A DNA stretch of 64,000 nt from Planococcus sp. MER TA 32b (GCA_023715185.1 JAMCAN010000001.1:124001-188000), one strand, 5' to 3'. Counted from the first letter of the stretch, positions 25,007 to 33,796 are shown. Notes: generated by a model not told the origin, from the sequence alone. Numbers and translations: made by a program.

Positions 25007-26659
25007 ATGATCGCTCTGCAAGATCGTAAATTGGCATTATGGTATATCGGCGTTGCCTACATCGCCTTCCTGATTGGGACATTGATGGGGCTGCTGCAAG
25101 TCTTTATCCGAAACGATAAACTCCAATTGCCGGCATGGCTGGATTATTATCAAATTTTAACGGCACACGGTGTGCTGCTCGCACTTATCTATACAACGTT
25201 CTTCATCTTCGCCTTCTTTGTAACCGGCATGAGCAAGAGCCTTGGCACATTCGGGCCGAAAGTAAGACTCGTTTCCTGGATCGGTTTTTGGGTGACTTTA
25301 ATCGGGACGGTACTGGCGACTGCCATGATCGTCGCCGGCGAAGCATCCGTGCTGTACACTTTCTATGCACCGCTGAAAGCAAGCGGCTGGTACTACGTCG
25401 GCCTTGCGCTGTTCGTAGTCGGCACATGGATCTCAAGTTTCGCGCTGATCGGCCATTACCGCGTATGGCGTAAAAATAATAAAGGCGAATTGAGCCCGTT
25501 ATTCGCATTCATGACAATCACAACCATCGTACTTTGGCTGATCGCCTGCCTGGGTGTTGTCGCAACCGTATTGTTCCAATACATTCCTTGGGCTTTCGGC
25601 TGGACAGATACGATCAATGTGGAATTAAGCCGGTCATTGTTCTGGTATTTCGGACATCCACTCGTATATTTCTGGTTATTGCCGGCATACATCGCCTGGT
25701 ATGTGATCGTACCGAAAATCCTGGGCGTCAAAGTTTTCAGTGACTCATTAGCCCGTTTGGCGTTTGTACTATTCATCCTGTTCTCGATTCCGGTCGGTTT
25801 CCACCATCAATTAACAGAACCGGGCATCTCGAACTTCTGGAAATTCCTGCAGGTCGTCTTAACATTCATGGTTATCATTCCATCACTTATGACAGCCTTC
25901 ACCATGTTCGCGAACTTTGAAATTTCAGGACGCAAAAAAGGCGCAACCGGCCTGTTCGGCTGGTTCAAGAAATTGCCTTGGAAAGATGTCCGCTTCACAT
26001 CCATCTTCATCGCGATGGCATTCTTTATTCCCGGCGGAGCGGGCGGCATCATCAATGCAAGCTTCCAATTGAACGAAGTTGTCCATAACACGCTTTGGAT
26101 TGTCGGACATTTCCATATCACGGTCGGTACACCGGTCGCGATGACATTCATGGGTCTCACATTCTGGCTCATCCCGTATCTGACGGGCCGCAAATTTACG
26201 AAATCAATGCAGATATTAGCATTTGTCCAAATCATCACCTGGTCGATCGGCATGCTGCTGATGTCGACTGCCCAGCATATACTCGGCTTGCTCGGTGCTC
26301 CGCGCCGGACGGCATTCTCGAATTACAATAACCACCCGAGCGCACTGGAATGGTTCGACGGCATCCTGACAAGCCACGTCACAATGGCAGTCGGAGGAAG
26401 CATCCTGTTCCTGTCAGCCATGATCCTGATTTACATCGTCGTCATGTCGATGTTCCTGTCACCGAAAGCATTGAAAGTGGAAGACCAAGTCGAATTCCCG
26501 ATGGCCGAAAGCGACAAGTCGCATACGCCGAAATGGCTTGAAAACTGGTGGATCTGGATCGGCATCGCTTTTGCCCTGATTATCATCGCCTACGCGATTC
26601 CGCTTTCTTCCATGATCATGCACGCACCGCCTGGCTCAGAAGGATTCAAAACTTGGTAG
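25007..26659 (+). CDS. Cytochrome c oxidase subunit I, b(o/a)3 type
   Basis: 550 residues, about 13 membrane helices. The CuB ligands and cross-linked Tyr lie in FGHPLVYFWLLPAY; the His pair is in FHHQLTEPG; and the haem His pair is in GHFHITVGTPVAM. The sequence type is the ba3/B-family oxidase, which pumps protons with a single K-like channel and has high oxygen affinity. It forms an operon with the IIa, II and tail genes, and the Fnr box upstream implies induction at low oxygen. Confidence 0.95.
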   Translation: MIALQDRKLALWYIGVAYIAFLIGTLMGLLQVFIRNDKLQLPAWLDYYQILTAHGVLLALIYTTFFIFAFFVTGMSKSLGTFGPKVRLVSWIGFWVTLIGTVLATAMIVAGEASVLYTFYAPLKASGWYYVGLALFVVGTWISSFALIGHYRVWRKNNKGELSPLFAFMTITTIVLWLIACLGVVATVLFQYIPWAFGWTDTINVELSRSLFWYFGHPLVYFWLLPAYIAWYVIVPKILGVKVFSDSLARLAFVLFILFSIPVGFHHQLTEPGISNFWKFLQVVLTFMVIIPSLMTAFTMFANFEISGRKKGATGLFGWFKKLPWKDVRFTSIFIAMAFFIPGGAGGIINASFQLNEVVHNTLWIVGHFHITVGTPVAMTFMGLTFWLIPYLTGRKFTKSMQILAFVQIITWSIGMLLMSTAQHILGLLGAPRRTAFSNYNNHPSALEWFDGILTSHVTMAVGGSILFLSAMILIYIVVMSMFLSPKALKVEDQVEFPMAESDKSHTPKWLENWWIWIGIAFALIIIAYAIPLSSMIMHAPPGSEGFKTW

Positions 26660-26672
26660 GAGTTGAATAATT

Positions 26673-26759
26673 ATGTTCACAATGGTCATTTCCATGATGC
26701 TGATTTTCATTCTCTTCACAGCAATATTGGTCGAAACAAGCGTTTCTGACGAGGAATAA
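26673..26759 (+). CDS. 28-residue membrane peptide at the end of the ba3 operon
   Basis: A short frame opens at ATG 26673 after AGGAG. It codes one hydrophobic helix (MFTMVISMMLIFILFTAIL) and an acidic tail VETSVSDEE. It follows subunit I by 13 bases and precedes the operon terminator, so translation is likely. It may be a further small oxidase subunit; I know of no named family. Confidence 0.6.
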   Translation: MFTMVISMMLIFILFTAILVETSVSDEE

Positions 26760-26780
26760 AGAGAAACATTAATGTTAAGG

Positions 26781-26813
26781 AGCCAGTTGTCTGCGGACAG
26801 CTGGCTTTTTGGT
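26781..26813 (+). terminator. Terminator of the ba3 oxidase operon
   Basis: AGCCAGTTGTC and GACAGCTGGCT pair around TGCG, followed by T. Confidence 0.9.
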
Positions 26814-26910
26814 GTGTGGTTTTGGTTTTTAACGGAAATTCGAGTAAATGATGCGGGTTTTTATAGAAGAATAGCCTGAGGGAAGAGGGATCTTGCTGCA
26901 TCTTGGCAGT

Positions 26911-27021
26911 TATGTGCGGTGAGGAACATTTGTGTGCGGAAATGAAGTTTTATGTGCGGTGGCAGGAAAATATGTGCGCAGTGCTAATTTTACGAGATTT
27001 TCACCAATTATATGTGCTCCG
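26911..27021 (+). repeat. Phased 20-bp array (flavour TATGTGCGGT)
   Basis: Cores start at 26911, 26931, 26951 and 26971, exactly 20 bp apart, and again at 27011 (two periods on; the 26991 slot is decayed). The core is TATGTGCGGT or a close variant, near to the TATGCGCGGT unit at about 11894. It is the main content of the gene-free stretch 26814-27543. Confidence 0.88.
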
Positions 27022-27082
27022 AATTTCAGATACTCTAAAATTCCAGATCCGCCACACCCAAAACCCAAGAACAACAGCGGAT

Positions 27083-27103
27083 GTTTTTCGCCGCGCGAAA
27101 AAC
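27083..27103. terminator. TTTTTCGC/GCGAAAAA hairpin next to the array
   Basis: GTTTTTCGC and GCGAAAAAC pair around CGC. The same type occurs at 51763-51782, with similar flanking bases. Confidence 0.5.
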
Positions 27104-27106
27104 TCC

Positions 27107-27146
27107 AATCCCTTAAAGGAAGGCTTCGCGTCCGCGAAGCCTTTTT
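27107..27146 (+). terminator. Hairpin, first copy of a 35-bp dispersed repeat
   Basis: AGGCTTCGC and GCGAAGCCT pair around GTCC, followed by five T. The preceding AATCCCTTAAAGGAAGG recurs at 27464. Confidence 0.7.
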
Positions 27147-27463
27147 CATCTAAAAGAACTTATGTGGCAAAGAAAATCTCACCCTTAAGAAGTTGGGAGA
27201 GGAAGAGCAATTAGTTTTTCTAGGATTCGACTGATCGCCATCTACTATAGAAGGGGAAGTCATGAGAATAGTGATGTTTAAGCTGATTTTATTCCTTAAG
27301 GCTGAATTTGAGGTAAGGACGTCTGCTAAATGAGGATATTTTGATGGGTAAAGAGGAAATTATTCTTTTGAAAAGTTTTATGCGCGGCAAAGCACCGGTT
27401 ATGCTCAACTAAATATTCATATGCCAAAAATGATGCTTTCTTGTCGCCGCCAAACCTCATCCT

Positions 27464-27499
27464 AATCCCTTAAAGGAAGGATTCGCGAAGGCGAAGCCT
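27464..27499 (+). repeat. Second copy of the 35-bp dispersed repeat
   Basis: AATCCCTTAAAGGAAGG followed by ATTCGCGAAGGCGAAGCC is nearly identical to 27107-27142, 357 bp away, but its hairpin arms have diverged and the T-run is lost. A single TATGCGCGGC word lies at 27380. Confidence 0.6.
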
Positions 27500-27543
27500 C
27501 TCCCATCCAAATACCGCCCCCAACCAAATCCTCCTCCCAAACA

Positions 27544-27579
27544 AAAAAGAGCAAACACCCAAAGGTGCTTGCTCTTTTT
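27544..27579 (-). terminator. Terminator of the M23 hydrolase gene (bidirectional)
   Basis: AAGAGCAA-CACC and GGTG-TTGCTCTT pair with small bulges. T-runs lie on both strands, immediately after the stop at 27584. Confidence 0.85.
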
Positions 27580-27583
27580 GTTA

Positions 27584-29080
27584 TTAATTAATATAATTCA
27601 TCGGATTGACTGCGTTTGTGCGGGCGCCGTTCCATGGACCAATATGGACTTCAAAGTGAAGATGAGATCCTGTTGAGCGTCCAGTACTTCCCATTGAGCC
27701 GATAAAGCCGCCTTGAGAGACATATTGACCTTGGCTTGTTCCAACAGAGCTCATGTGGGCATACACTGTTGAGTAAGTTTTTCCATTAATAGAATGGGTC
27801 ATCATAACGACATTTCCATAAGTTCCCATTGGGCCTGCATATGTTACATAACCAGAAGCCGCTGCTTTAATAGGTGTTCCTAAAGAGTTGGCAATATCAA
27901 CGCCACGGTGATTTTCATTTCCTGCTCCAATATTACGGCCACCGTAATTTGAAGTCAGACGACCAGCGGCTGGACGGATAAATCCAGAACTGCTGGCTGG
28001 TGCTGATACCACTGGTGCAGGAGCAGGTGCGCTTACTTTTTCTTTCTCTGCCGCTTCACGCTTAGCAGCTGCTTCACGTTCGTTGGCTGCCTGTCGCTCG
28101 GCTTCGTTTCTCGCTGCTGCGCGTTCAGCTGCCGCACGTTCTTCTGCAGCTCTATCAGCCGCCGCACGTTCTGCCGCTGCTTTCTCGGCAGCCGCTTTTT
28201 CAGCTGCTGCACGTTCTGCCGCCGCTTTTTCAGCCGCCGCGCGCTCAGCTGCTAATTTAGCCTGACGCTCTTCTTCAGCTTTGCGTGCCAATTCAGCAAG
28301 ACGAGCCTGTTCAGCAGAGATTTGCTGTTCAAGATCCGCACTCATTTCTATAACCGCTTCGTGCTCTTCATGCAATTCCGCCTTTTCGCTTTCAAGGCGT
28401 TTCTGTTCTGCTTTCAACTCTTCAGCAAGGACGCCCTGTTGTTTTTTCTGGCTGTCCAGATCAGACTTCAGGCTTTTCAGCTCAGCGTTGCGAGCTTCCT
28501 GCTGCGCAAGTTTTGACTCGACAGAAGCTTTCTGTTCTGCCAGCAATTCTTTATCTGCTGCCTGTTCACGCATGATTTCGCGGTCTGCGTCGATCAATGT
28601 GCTTACTGCAGAGAAACGGTCGATGAAGTCAACAAAGCTGTTGGCGCCAAGAAGGACGTCTATGTAGTCAACAGATCCGCCGCTCAATTGGATTGCGCGT
28701 GCGCGTTCCTGCAACAATGCAGTGCGTTCTTCGATTTTGATCTTCAATTCTTCGATTGAAGCTCTCAATTCTTCGATTTCAGCTTTAGTTGTATCGATAT
28801 CGGCTTGGACACTGTTGATCTTGCCTTCAGTTTCCTCGACTTTATTGTTCAATTCCTGGATTTTCCCAAGGATTGTTTCCAATGTTGATTTGGTGACTTT
28901 GATTTCTTTGTCTTTTTCTTTGATGCCTGAGTTCAATTCAGCTTTTTTCTGCTCGGCTTCCTGTTGTTGCTGTTCAAGTTTGTTTAATGTATTGGCATTG
29001 ACATCGGCGGTAGGCAATAAAAGCGAGATAGCTAATAATGATGAAACCCCAGACAACATCCATTTCGACTTCAAGTTCAA
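27584..29080 (-). CDS. Secreted murein hydrolase (coiled coil + M23/LytM peptidase)
   Basis: 498 residues. A signal peptide (about 1-30, ending DVNAN) is followed by a long coiled coil (about 31-260) of the CwlO/PcsB/EnvC type. Next is an extreme Ala/Glu/Lys/Arg segment (about 265-345), then a short A/P/V/S linker and a C-terminal M23 domain. Zinc ligands lie in HRGVD and HLHFEVH. Such enzymes cut peptidoglycan cross-links during growth or division and are often controlled by FtsEX or by the coiled coil itself. A good sigma-A promoter is seen at 29112-29139. The Ala-rich stretch probably behaves as a helical wall-spanning linker. Confidence 0.92.
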   Translation of the reverse strand: MNLKSKWMLSGVSSLLAISLLLPTADVNANTLNKLEQQQQEAEQKKAELNSGIKEKDKEIKVTKSTLETILGKIQELNNKVEETEGKINSVQADIDTTKAEIEELRASIEELKIKIEERTALLQERARAIQLSGGSVDYIDVLLGANSFVDFIDRFSAVSTLIDADREIMREQAADKELLAEQKASVESKLAQQEARNAELKSLKSDLDSQKKQQGVLAEELKAEQKRLESEKAELHEEHEAVIEMSADLEQQISAEQARLAELARKAEEERQAKLAAERAAAEKAAAERAAAEKAAAEKAAAERAAADRAAEERAAAERAAARNEAERQAANEREAAAKREAAEKEKVSAPAPAPVVSAPASSSGFIRPAAGRLTSNYGGRNIGAGNENHRGVDIANSLGTPIKAAASGYVTYAGPMGTYGNVVMMTHSINGKTYSTVYAHMSSVGTSQGQYVSQGGFIGSMGSTGRSTGSHLHFEVHIGPWNGARTNAVNPMNYIN

Positions 29081-29111
29081 GTTGTTTTTCCCCTTTCGAA
29101 TTTACGGTCTC

Positions 29112-29139
29112 TTTATATCGTTTCTATATATACTGTCAA
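29112..29139 (-). promoter_or_regulatory. Sigma-A promoter of the M23 hydrolase gene
   Basis: On the minus strand TTGACA (29139-29134), 16 bases, TATAAA (29117-29112), about 32 bases before the ATG. Confidence 0.7.
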
Positions 29140-29692
29140 ATAGTTTTGTTGGATAAAAATTCGGTGCCTTATAATTGCAGCACGTTCATTATAACAGCTC
29201 TAAACCTCTTTTATGTTACAGTTGTATATCATTTTCGACGCTCTTTTGGTAATTTTTATAGGTATTAAGAAGCGTGTAAGACTATATGCGAAATAAAATC
29301 CGGAATGCCTGTGCCAAAAGGTCCTTATTCACGTTAGATTGGTGAAAAATCTGATAAATAGCTTCTATTAATGCAGTAATAACAAGGGTTTGCTGTTTAA
29401 TTCCAAATAAATGATCAGTCCTGAACACACAGCCAACAAGAGAGGATTCTGGTGGAATATGGCTGCCCACCAGCTCCTTAAAAGAGGAGTGGTAAAAAGA
29501 GTAGGTAAATCTGCTTGCGTTTTACTGAAATAAAACAGTAATAAAAAAAGAGTAGGACAGTTTTGTATTCGTCAATAAAGACAGGAGTGAAACTTATCTG
29601 GGGATAATGAATCTTGGAAGTTAGGGTGGAATCACCTGAAGTTTCTGACGCTGCATGGATTAGAGGGTGTGCTAAAGGTGCTCCCTCCGTGC
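29140..29692. other. Gene-free A/T-rich stretch
   Basis: Short open frames here have poor ribosome sites and no recognisable protein features. No hairpin with a T-run or array was found. It may hold decayed sequence. Confidence 0.4.
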
Positions 29693-29723
29693 TATAATGC
29701 AAGGTAGTAATGGAGTGATGGAA

Positions 29724-29911
29724 ATGGCAAAAGAAAAGAAAAAAAGCGGCACTGGCCAGGGAACCGGCAAAAAAGGCTGGAATCGCTGGAAAGCGGGATC
29801 CAATAAAGCCAAGAGCTTTAAGCCGTACACAAGCAAAAACAACAAGAAATCCACGGACAATAAATCAGGCGAAAAAACGAGCGCTGATGAACCCGGCTGG
29901 ATTGATGGTTA
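29724..29911 (+). CDS. Small Lys/Gly-rich protein, DUF3934-like
   Basis: 62 residues from the ATG at 29724 (GGAGTG upstream; TATAAT at 29693-29698 as -10). It is very basic, with the block GTGQGTGKKGWNRWKAG and then KSFKPYTSK. This pattern resembles DUF3934 small basic proteins of Bacillales, from memory of the family. Function unknown; the composition would suit nucleic-acid binding, which is inference. A terminator-like hairpin follows. Confidence 0.65.
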
Positions 29912-29926
29912 ATAGAAAGAATGCAC

Positions 29927-29956
29927 AAGCTGTCCTGAAAAGGGCGGCTTTTTTTA
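29927..29956 (+). terminator. Terminator after the DUF3934-like gene
   Basis: AAGCTGTCC and GGGCGGCTT pair imperfectly around TGAAAA, followed by a T-run. Confidence 0.65.
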
Positions 29957-30068
29957 TATTCTTCTTCTTTCAGCTGTAAATCTCCTTCTTTCGCACTAAA
30001 AAAGTTGCTTCGGAACAAATCGAATGGAATGATGTGGATATAGGCAGAAACGGCAGGAGGAATAAGAG

Positions 30069-30905
30069 ATGACAATCGAAGAAAAATATTTGCAGCGTGA
30101 CAGTCAATTACCCGAAATCAGACGCCAGTTGCTGGACCGGATTCGGCGGGATCTCGAGCAGGATCCCGATGTGCTCGCAATTTATCTGGCTGGCTCCCTC
30201 GCGAAAGGGAATGCGGATAATTATTCGGACATTGATCTCCACACCATCGTGAAACCCGAAAAGCTGGAGGGTTTTATTGCCGATAAGTTCGGACGCGCGG
30301 GGAACTGGGGAAATGTGCTGTTCTATGAAGGAATTGCGGCGTCGCCGGTGATCGTCAGCCATTTCGACAGCTTCATCAAAGTCGATTCCTGGTACCACAT
30401 TGCTGAAGAGATCACACCTTCGATTTGGATGAAAGGCATGAAGATCCTCTATGACCCGCATGGCATTCTCGAGCCGGTCCGCCAGCTGTCGGAAGAGGCC
30501 ATCTATAAGATCACGCCAGCGGAAGTGGAATTCTGGCGGACGAAAATGCTGGCGTTCATCCATGAAACCTACCGCGCGGCGATGAGGGGCGAACCTTATT
30601 ATGCGCTTGCGAATCTCGACAGCGTCCGGTGGCTCACGGCATACGGCTGGTACATGGAAATGAACCGGCATCTCGACAGCCCCTACCAGGTATGGTCGAA
30701 AATCGAAGGCCCGAGAAGCCGCCTGAGTGAAGAGCAGCTGCAGCGCTTGGCCGGTTGGGAAGCGGGCCGTGATCCAGGCAGTGTATTAACGGCGCTGGAA
30801 GGCATATCGGCGGAATTTACCCGGCTCAATAAAACATTAAGCGAGCGGGCTGGAATAGATGATAACAGTGAAGTGATGAGTCGGGCACTGGATTTGGTGC
30901 TGTAG
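30069..30905 (+). CDS. Nucleotidyltransferase-domain protein (aminoglycoside adenylyltransferase-like)
   Basis: 278 residues. The catalytic strand-loop is AGSLAKGNADNYSDIDLHTI (about residues 41-60), the G-S-x-A-x(n)-D-x-D signature of polymerase-beta-like nucleotidyltransferases. The C-terminal two thirds are helical. The domain plan resembles aminoglycoside adenylyltransferases, but resistance cannot be concluded. AGGAGGAATAAGAG precedes the ATG. It forms a probable operon with the AAC(6')-like gene 14 bases downstream. Confidence 0.75.
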   Translation: MTIEEKYLQRDSQLPEIRRQLLDRIRRDLEQDPDVLAIYLAGSLAKGNADNYSDIDLHTIVKPEKLEGFIADKFGRAGNWGNVLFYEGIAASPVIVSHFDSFIKVDSWYHIAEEITPSIWMKGMKILYDPHGILEPVRQLSEEAIYKITPAEVEFWRTKMLAFIHETYRAAMRGEPYYALANLDSVRWLTAYGWYMEMNRHLDSPYQVWSKIEGPRSRLSEEQLQRLAGWEAGRDPGSVLTALEGISAEFTRLNKTLSERAGIDDNSEVMSRALDLVL

Positions 30906-30918
30906 AGGAGGAACGAAC

Positions 30919-31437
30919 TTGGAAATACGTAAAATGAGCCGTGGCGATTTAGGGCTGATGGCGAAATGGTTGAACACTAAGGAAGTCCTTGAATTTTTCG
31001 GAGACCCGGATGCCCCGCCGAGTGCCCGGCAAGTACAGGAGAAATATGGTCCTCGGATTGACGGCATGTCAGCGGTGGAACCCTATATCGCCGAAACAGA
31101 AAGCAAGCCGTTCGCGTTCATGCAATGTTACCGGTTAACGGATGAAGATTATAAAAGCTATGGTTATTCTGTAGAAGAAACTGTTTACGGCATCGACCAG
31201 TTTATCGGTGAACCGGAACTTTTGGGCAAAGGCTACGGCACGCGTATGGTGACTGAGTTTCTAAGCTTTATTTTTAATGAAAGAGGAGCGGACGCTGTCA
31301 CGGTCGATCCTGAATTGACCAATCCCCGTGCCATCCGCTGTTACGAAAAGTGCGGCTTTCAAAAGGTGAAGCAAATCGATGGAGAGCGGAAATGGCTTAT
31401 GGAGATTAATCGCGGGCGATGGGCTGAAACTTTTTGA
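30919..31437 (+). CDS. GNAT acetyltransferase, AAC(6')-like
   Basis: 172 residues from TTG 30919, with AGAGGAGG six bases upstream. It has the AAC(6')-Ie/Ib signature YGIDQFIGEPELLGKGYGTR and then NPRAIRCYEKCGFQKV. This family acetylates aminoglycosides or similar amines with acetyl-CoA. As it is chromosomal and linked to a nucleotidyltransferase of the same general class, it may be an intrinsic enzyme with another substrate. Activity is inferred. Confidence 0.8.
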   Translation: MEIRKMSRGDLGLMAKWLNTKEVLEFFGDPDAPPSARQVQEKYGPRIDGMSAVEPYIAETESKPFAFMQCYRLTDEDYKSYGYSVEETVYGIDQFIGEPELLGKGYGTRMVTEFLSFIFNERGADAVTVDPELTNPRAIRCYEKCGFQKVKQIDGERKWLMEINRGRWAETF

Positions 31438-31475
31438 GCTGATGAGTCGACTACTGGTGTAAAGGGGCTGATGAG

Positions 31476-31970
31476 GTGGGGGAGAAGTTTAAGATTATTG
31501 GGGCGTTTATTGTCGCGGCCATGCTGCTTTATGGCTGCGGAATGGCTGACAAGCAAGCAGGCGACCAGGCCGATCAGTCGGAGCCCGTCCATTCACAATC
31601 CAAAACCCCGCCAACTCTTGATCTGGAAATCGGCGACGACACCATCCGGACATTCCGGGGAGTATACAGCTGGAGTTATTATGATTCGGAAGAGGAATCG
31701 ATGGTCGGGGTCGAGGCGTCATCAGATCCGCCGCACGAAATGATAAGCATGGACAACGCGCGGAAAGTCGACCGCCATGCGGATGTCGCACTAGAGTTCG
31801 GTGAACCGCCGGTGTCCTACCAACTGTTTGTCTGGGACGAAGCGGGCAATAGCACTGCTTATCCCGTTGCATTCGATCTGTCCCAGCATGAAGGCCCGAC
31901 GCTTTTCGAAGTTTTTGCCCATTGGGAGCAGGGGCAGGCGAGTTATGTGGTGGCGTTGGATGTGGAGTGA
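31476..31970 (+). CDS. Putative lipoprotein
   Basis: 164 residues from GTG 31476, with AAAGGGG eight bases upstream. The signal peptide ends in a lipobox LLYGC (C21), so the protein is predicted to be anchored outside the membrane. The mature part has a D/Q/S-rich linker and then a single small beta-rich domain (TFRGVYSWSYYDSEEE... PVAFDLSQ). Function unknown. Confidence 0.75.
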   Translation: MGEKFKIIGAFIVAAMLLYGCGMADKQAGDQADQSEPVHSQSKTPPTLDLEIGDDTIRTFRGVYSWSYYDSEEESMVGVEASSDPPHEMISMDNARKVDRHADVALEFGEPPVSYQLFVWDEAGNSTAYPVAFDLSQHEGPTLFEVFAHWEQGQASYVVALDVE

Positions 31971-32148
31971 ACGACTGGGTATCCGTGTCAATGGGCAGCG
32001 ATGAATCCTCATGGGCGATGCTCCAGGAATCGCTGTCCTTTTTCAAGCCGGTGAAAGTGCTACTGCATTAATTCTATGTGGAAGTTCTTTTTCCTGCCTG
32101 AAACAGAATGAAGTTGAAGCTTCATGTTTTCTGCAATAAAACAGCTGA
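31971..32148. other. Intergenic, possible coding remnant
   Basis: Immediately after the lipoprotein stop, a different frame reads about 33 residues (31970-32071) with protein-like composition, ending KPVKVLLH before TAA. It lacks a start. It may be a remnant or chance. The rest up to 32445 holds a three-unit array and the terminator of the converging cation efflux gene. Confidence 0.3.
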
Positions 32149-32203
32149 GTGATCATAGAATCAAATAAGTGATCATAGAACACCAAAAATTGCTCATAGA
32201 ATC
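32149..32203 (-). repeat. Phased 20/21-bp array, three units (flavour GTGATCATAGAA)
   Basis: GTGATCATAGAA starts at 32149 and 32169, and a variant TGCTCATAGAA starts at 32191 (21 bp in register). The same 16-base string CTGAGTGATCATAGAA occurs once more at about 37400. Confidence 0.75.
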
Positions 32204-32351
32204 CACGCGCCGCAAATCTTCGGCGTTTTATTTCCGAATTACAGCTGTTTCTTGACAGCAATGTTTTATTTTCTGGAAAAAAAGGGACTTTGCAGAGTAA
32301 ATCCCACTAAAAAGCTGGTTTTTGAAACGCAACCGATTTCTCCATAAGCAA

Positions 32352-32393
32352 AAAGAGGAGCTGCCCAATTTGAAATTAGGCAGCTCCTCTGGT
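32352..32393 (-). terminator. Terminator of the cation efflux gene
   Basis: AGAGGAGCTGCC and GGCAGCTCCTCT pair perfectly around about 16 A/T-rich bases. A T-run follows on the minus strand. Confidence 0.9.
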
Positions 32394-32445
32394 TTGGGGC
32401 AGTTCTGCTTACAATTAGTCATCTGCAAAATCGCATCTCATGAAT

Positions 32446-33378
32446 TTAATGTCGATGGCCACGGGAATCCATACAGAGAATGGAATCTTCATGATCATGG
32501 TCATCTGTTTCCATTTGGATCGTCACATGATTTATCCCTTCATGTTTGAGGTCGTGTTCAATTTTTTGCACCATCTTTTCGCTCTCCGCAAGAGTGAGCT
32601 GGTTGCCGACAACCACATGGCAGGATAAGGCGTTCATTCCGCTGGTAATGGACCAGACGTGCAAATCATGGACGCTGATAACGCCTTTTGTTTTTTTGAT
32701 TGTGTGTATGATATTCTCAATTTTTATATTCGGCGGAGTGCCTTCCATCAGCACATGGAGCGACGATTTCGTTACATAATAGCCGCTTCGCAGAACGAGC
32801 GCCGCAACAATGACGCTTGCGGCAGGATCCGCCCAGCCCCAGCCGAAGAAGATGATCAGCAAGGCGGCTGAAATGGCGCCCACCGATCCCAGCATGTCAC
32901 TCAGCACATGCAGATAAGCTCCGCGCATATTCAAGTTATCCTTTGTATCTCCGCCGCGCATCATAATCCAGGCAACCAGAATATTGACCAATAACCCGAA
33001 GGCGCTGATGATGAGCATGCCGGTAGTGGCAACTTCCGGTGGATTTGCAAAACGGCCGATAGCTTCATAAAAAATATAAAGGGCCACGCCGATCAGCGTT
33101 ACGCCGTTTATCGCTGCCGCGAGAATCTCGAACCGCTTATAGCCATAAGTTTTACTGTGGTTCGCCGCTTTTTCAGCCAGCTTGAACGCAATCAGGGCGA
33201 TCGCCAGGGAAATGGAGTCGCTCAGCATATGGCCGGCATCCGCTAAAAGCGCCAGGCTGTTCGTCAAGAAACCGCCGATCGCTTCGATAATCATATAACC
33301 GGTAATGATGAAAAATGAAACGAGCAGAACTTTTTTATTAGCTCCGTGCGTATGGTCATGGCTGTGATCGTGCGCCAT
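32446..33378 (-). CDS. czcD: Cation diffusion facilitator (zinc/cobalt efflux, CzcD-like)
   Basis: 310 residues. A His-rich N-terminus (HDHSHDHTHG) is followed by six membrane helices, with HMLSD and HVLSD providing the membrane metal site. A cytoplasmic metal-binding domain (TKGVISVHDLHVWSITSG) and a His-rich tail follow. It exchanges Zn2+, Co2+ or Cd2+ for protons. It is downstream of a CzrA-type repressor in one operon, which supports zinc/cobalt export. Confidence 0.93.
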   Translation of the reverse strand: MAHDHSHDHTHGANKKVLLVSFFIITGYMIIEAIGGFLTNSLALLADAGHMLSDSISLAIALIAFKLAEKAANHSKTYGYKRFEILAAAINGVTLIGVALYIFYEAIGRFANPPEVATTGMLIISAFGLLVNILVAWIMMRGGDTKDNLNMRGAYLHVLSDMLGSVGAISAALLIIFFGWGWADPAASVIVAALVLRSGYYVTKSSLHVLMEGTPPNIKIENIIHTIKKTKGVISVHDLHVWSITSGMNALSCHVVVGNQLTLAESEKMVQKIEHDLKHEGINHVTIQMETDDHDHEDSILCMDSRGHRH

Positions 33379-33411
33379 CTCATCTCCTCCTTTCTTCTCC
33401 GCTCAGCCGTC

Positions 33412-33747
33412 TTAATGGTGGGCTGCGTGTTCAATAGCTTGATTCATCAGATTGATGACATGATCATCATCTTTCGAATAATACAGAGTCGTCCCGGCTC
33501 TTCTGAATTTCACTAAACGCAATTGCTTCAGAAAGCGCAATTGATGCGACACCGTGGATTGGCCCAGATCCAATTTCTCCGCCAATTCATTGACCGAATG
33601 TTCAGCGGTACAGAGCAGATTCAAAATCCGTATCCGTGTCGGATCGCTCAATGCCTTAAACGTCTGGGAGACGATGAAAAGCGTTTCTTCGTCCAAAGGA
33701 TGGGCGTTCGCTGTGTAGGCTTTTTCTTTTTGAATTTCCTGTTTCAT
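33412..33747 (-). CDS. czrA: ArsR/SmtB-family zinc/cobalt-sensing repressor (CzrA)
   Basis: 111 residues. The winged HTH core includes [13 protein letters not shown] and [19 protein letters not shown]. The C-terminal helix carries D94-x-H96 and H107-x2-H110, exactly the alpha5 metal site of CzrA/SmtB. Without metal it binds the palindrome just upstream; Zn2+ or Co2+ releases it. It autoregulates itself and czcD. Confidence 0.93.
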   Translation of the reverse strand: MKQEIQKEKAYTANAHPLDEETLFIVSQTFKALSDPTRIRILNLLCTAEHSVNELAEKLDLGQSTVSHQLRFLKQLRLVKFRRAGTTLYYSKDDDHVINLMNQAIEHAAHH

Positions 33748-33774
33748 CTGCCAAGCACCTCCGTTTATAGTTTA

Positions 33775-33796
33775 TATATGAATGTATGTTCATATA
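33775..33796. promoter_or_regulatory. CzrA operator
   Basis: TATATGAA-N6-TTCATATA, a perfect inverted repeat 28 bases before the czrA start. This matches the TGAA-N6-TTCA operators of the ArsR/CzrA family. Confidence 0.85.

Noticed and set aside
28083-28667. Ala/Ser-rich and other frames opposite the M23 hydrolase gene
   Set aside because: They are antisense products of the Ala/Glu-rich coding segment and the coiled coil; there are no ribosome sites.
29205-29235. WalR (YycF) box near the M23 hydrolase gene
   Set aside because: TGTTAC and TGTATA are present, but their spacing is 3 bases instead of the 5 needed for the direct repeat.
29282-29702. Two short minus-strand frames in the gene-free stretch
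   Set aside because: No ribosome site, no family resemblance and no conserved features.
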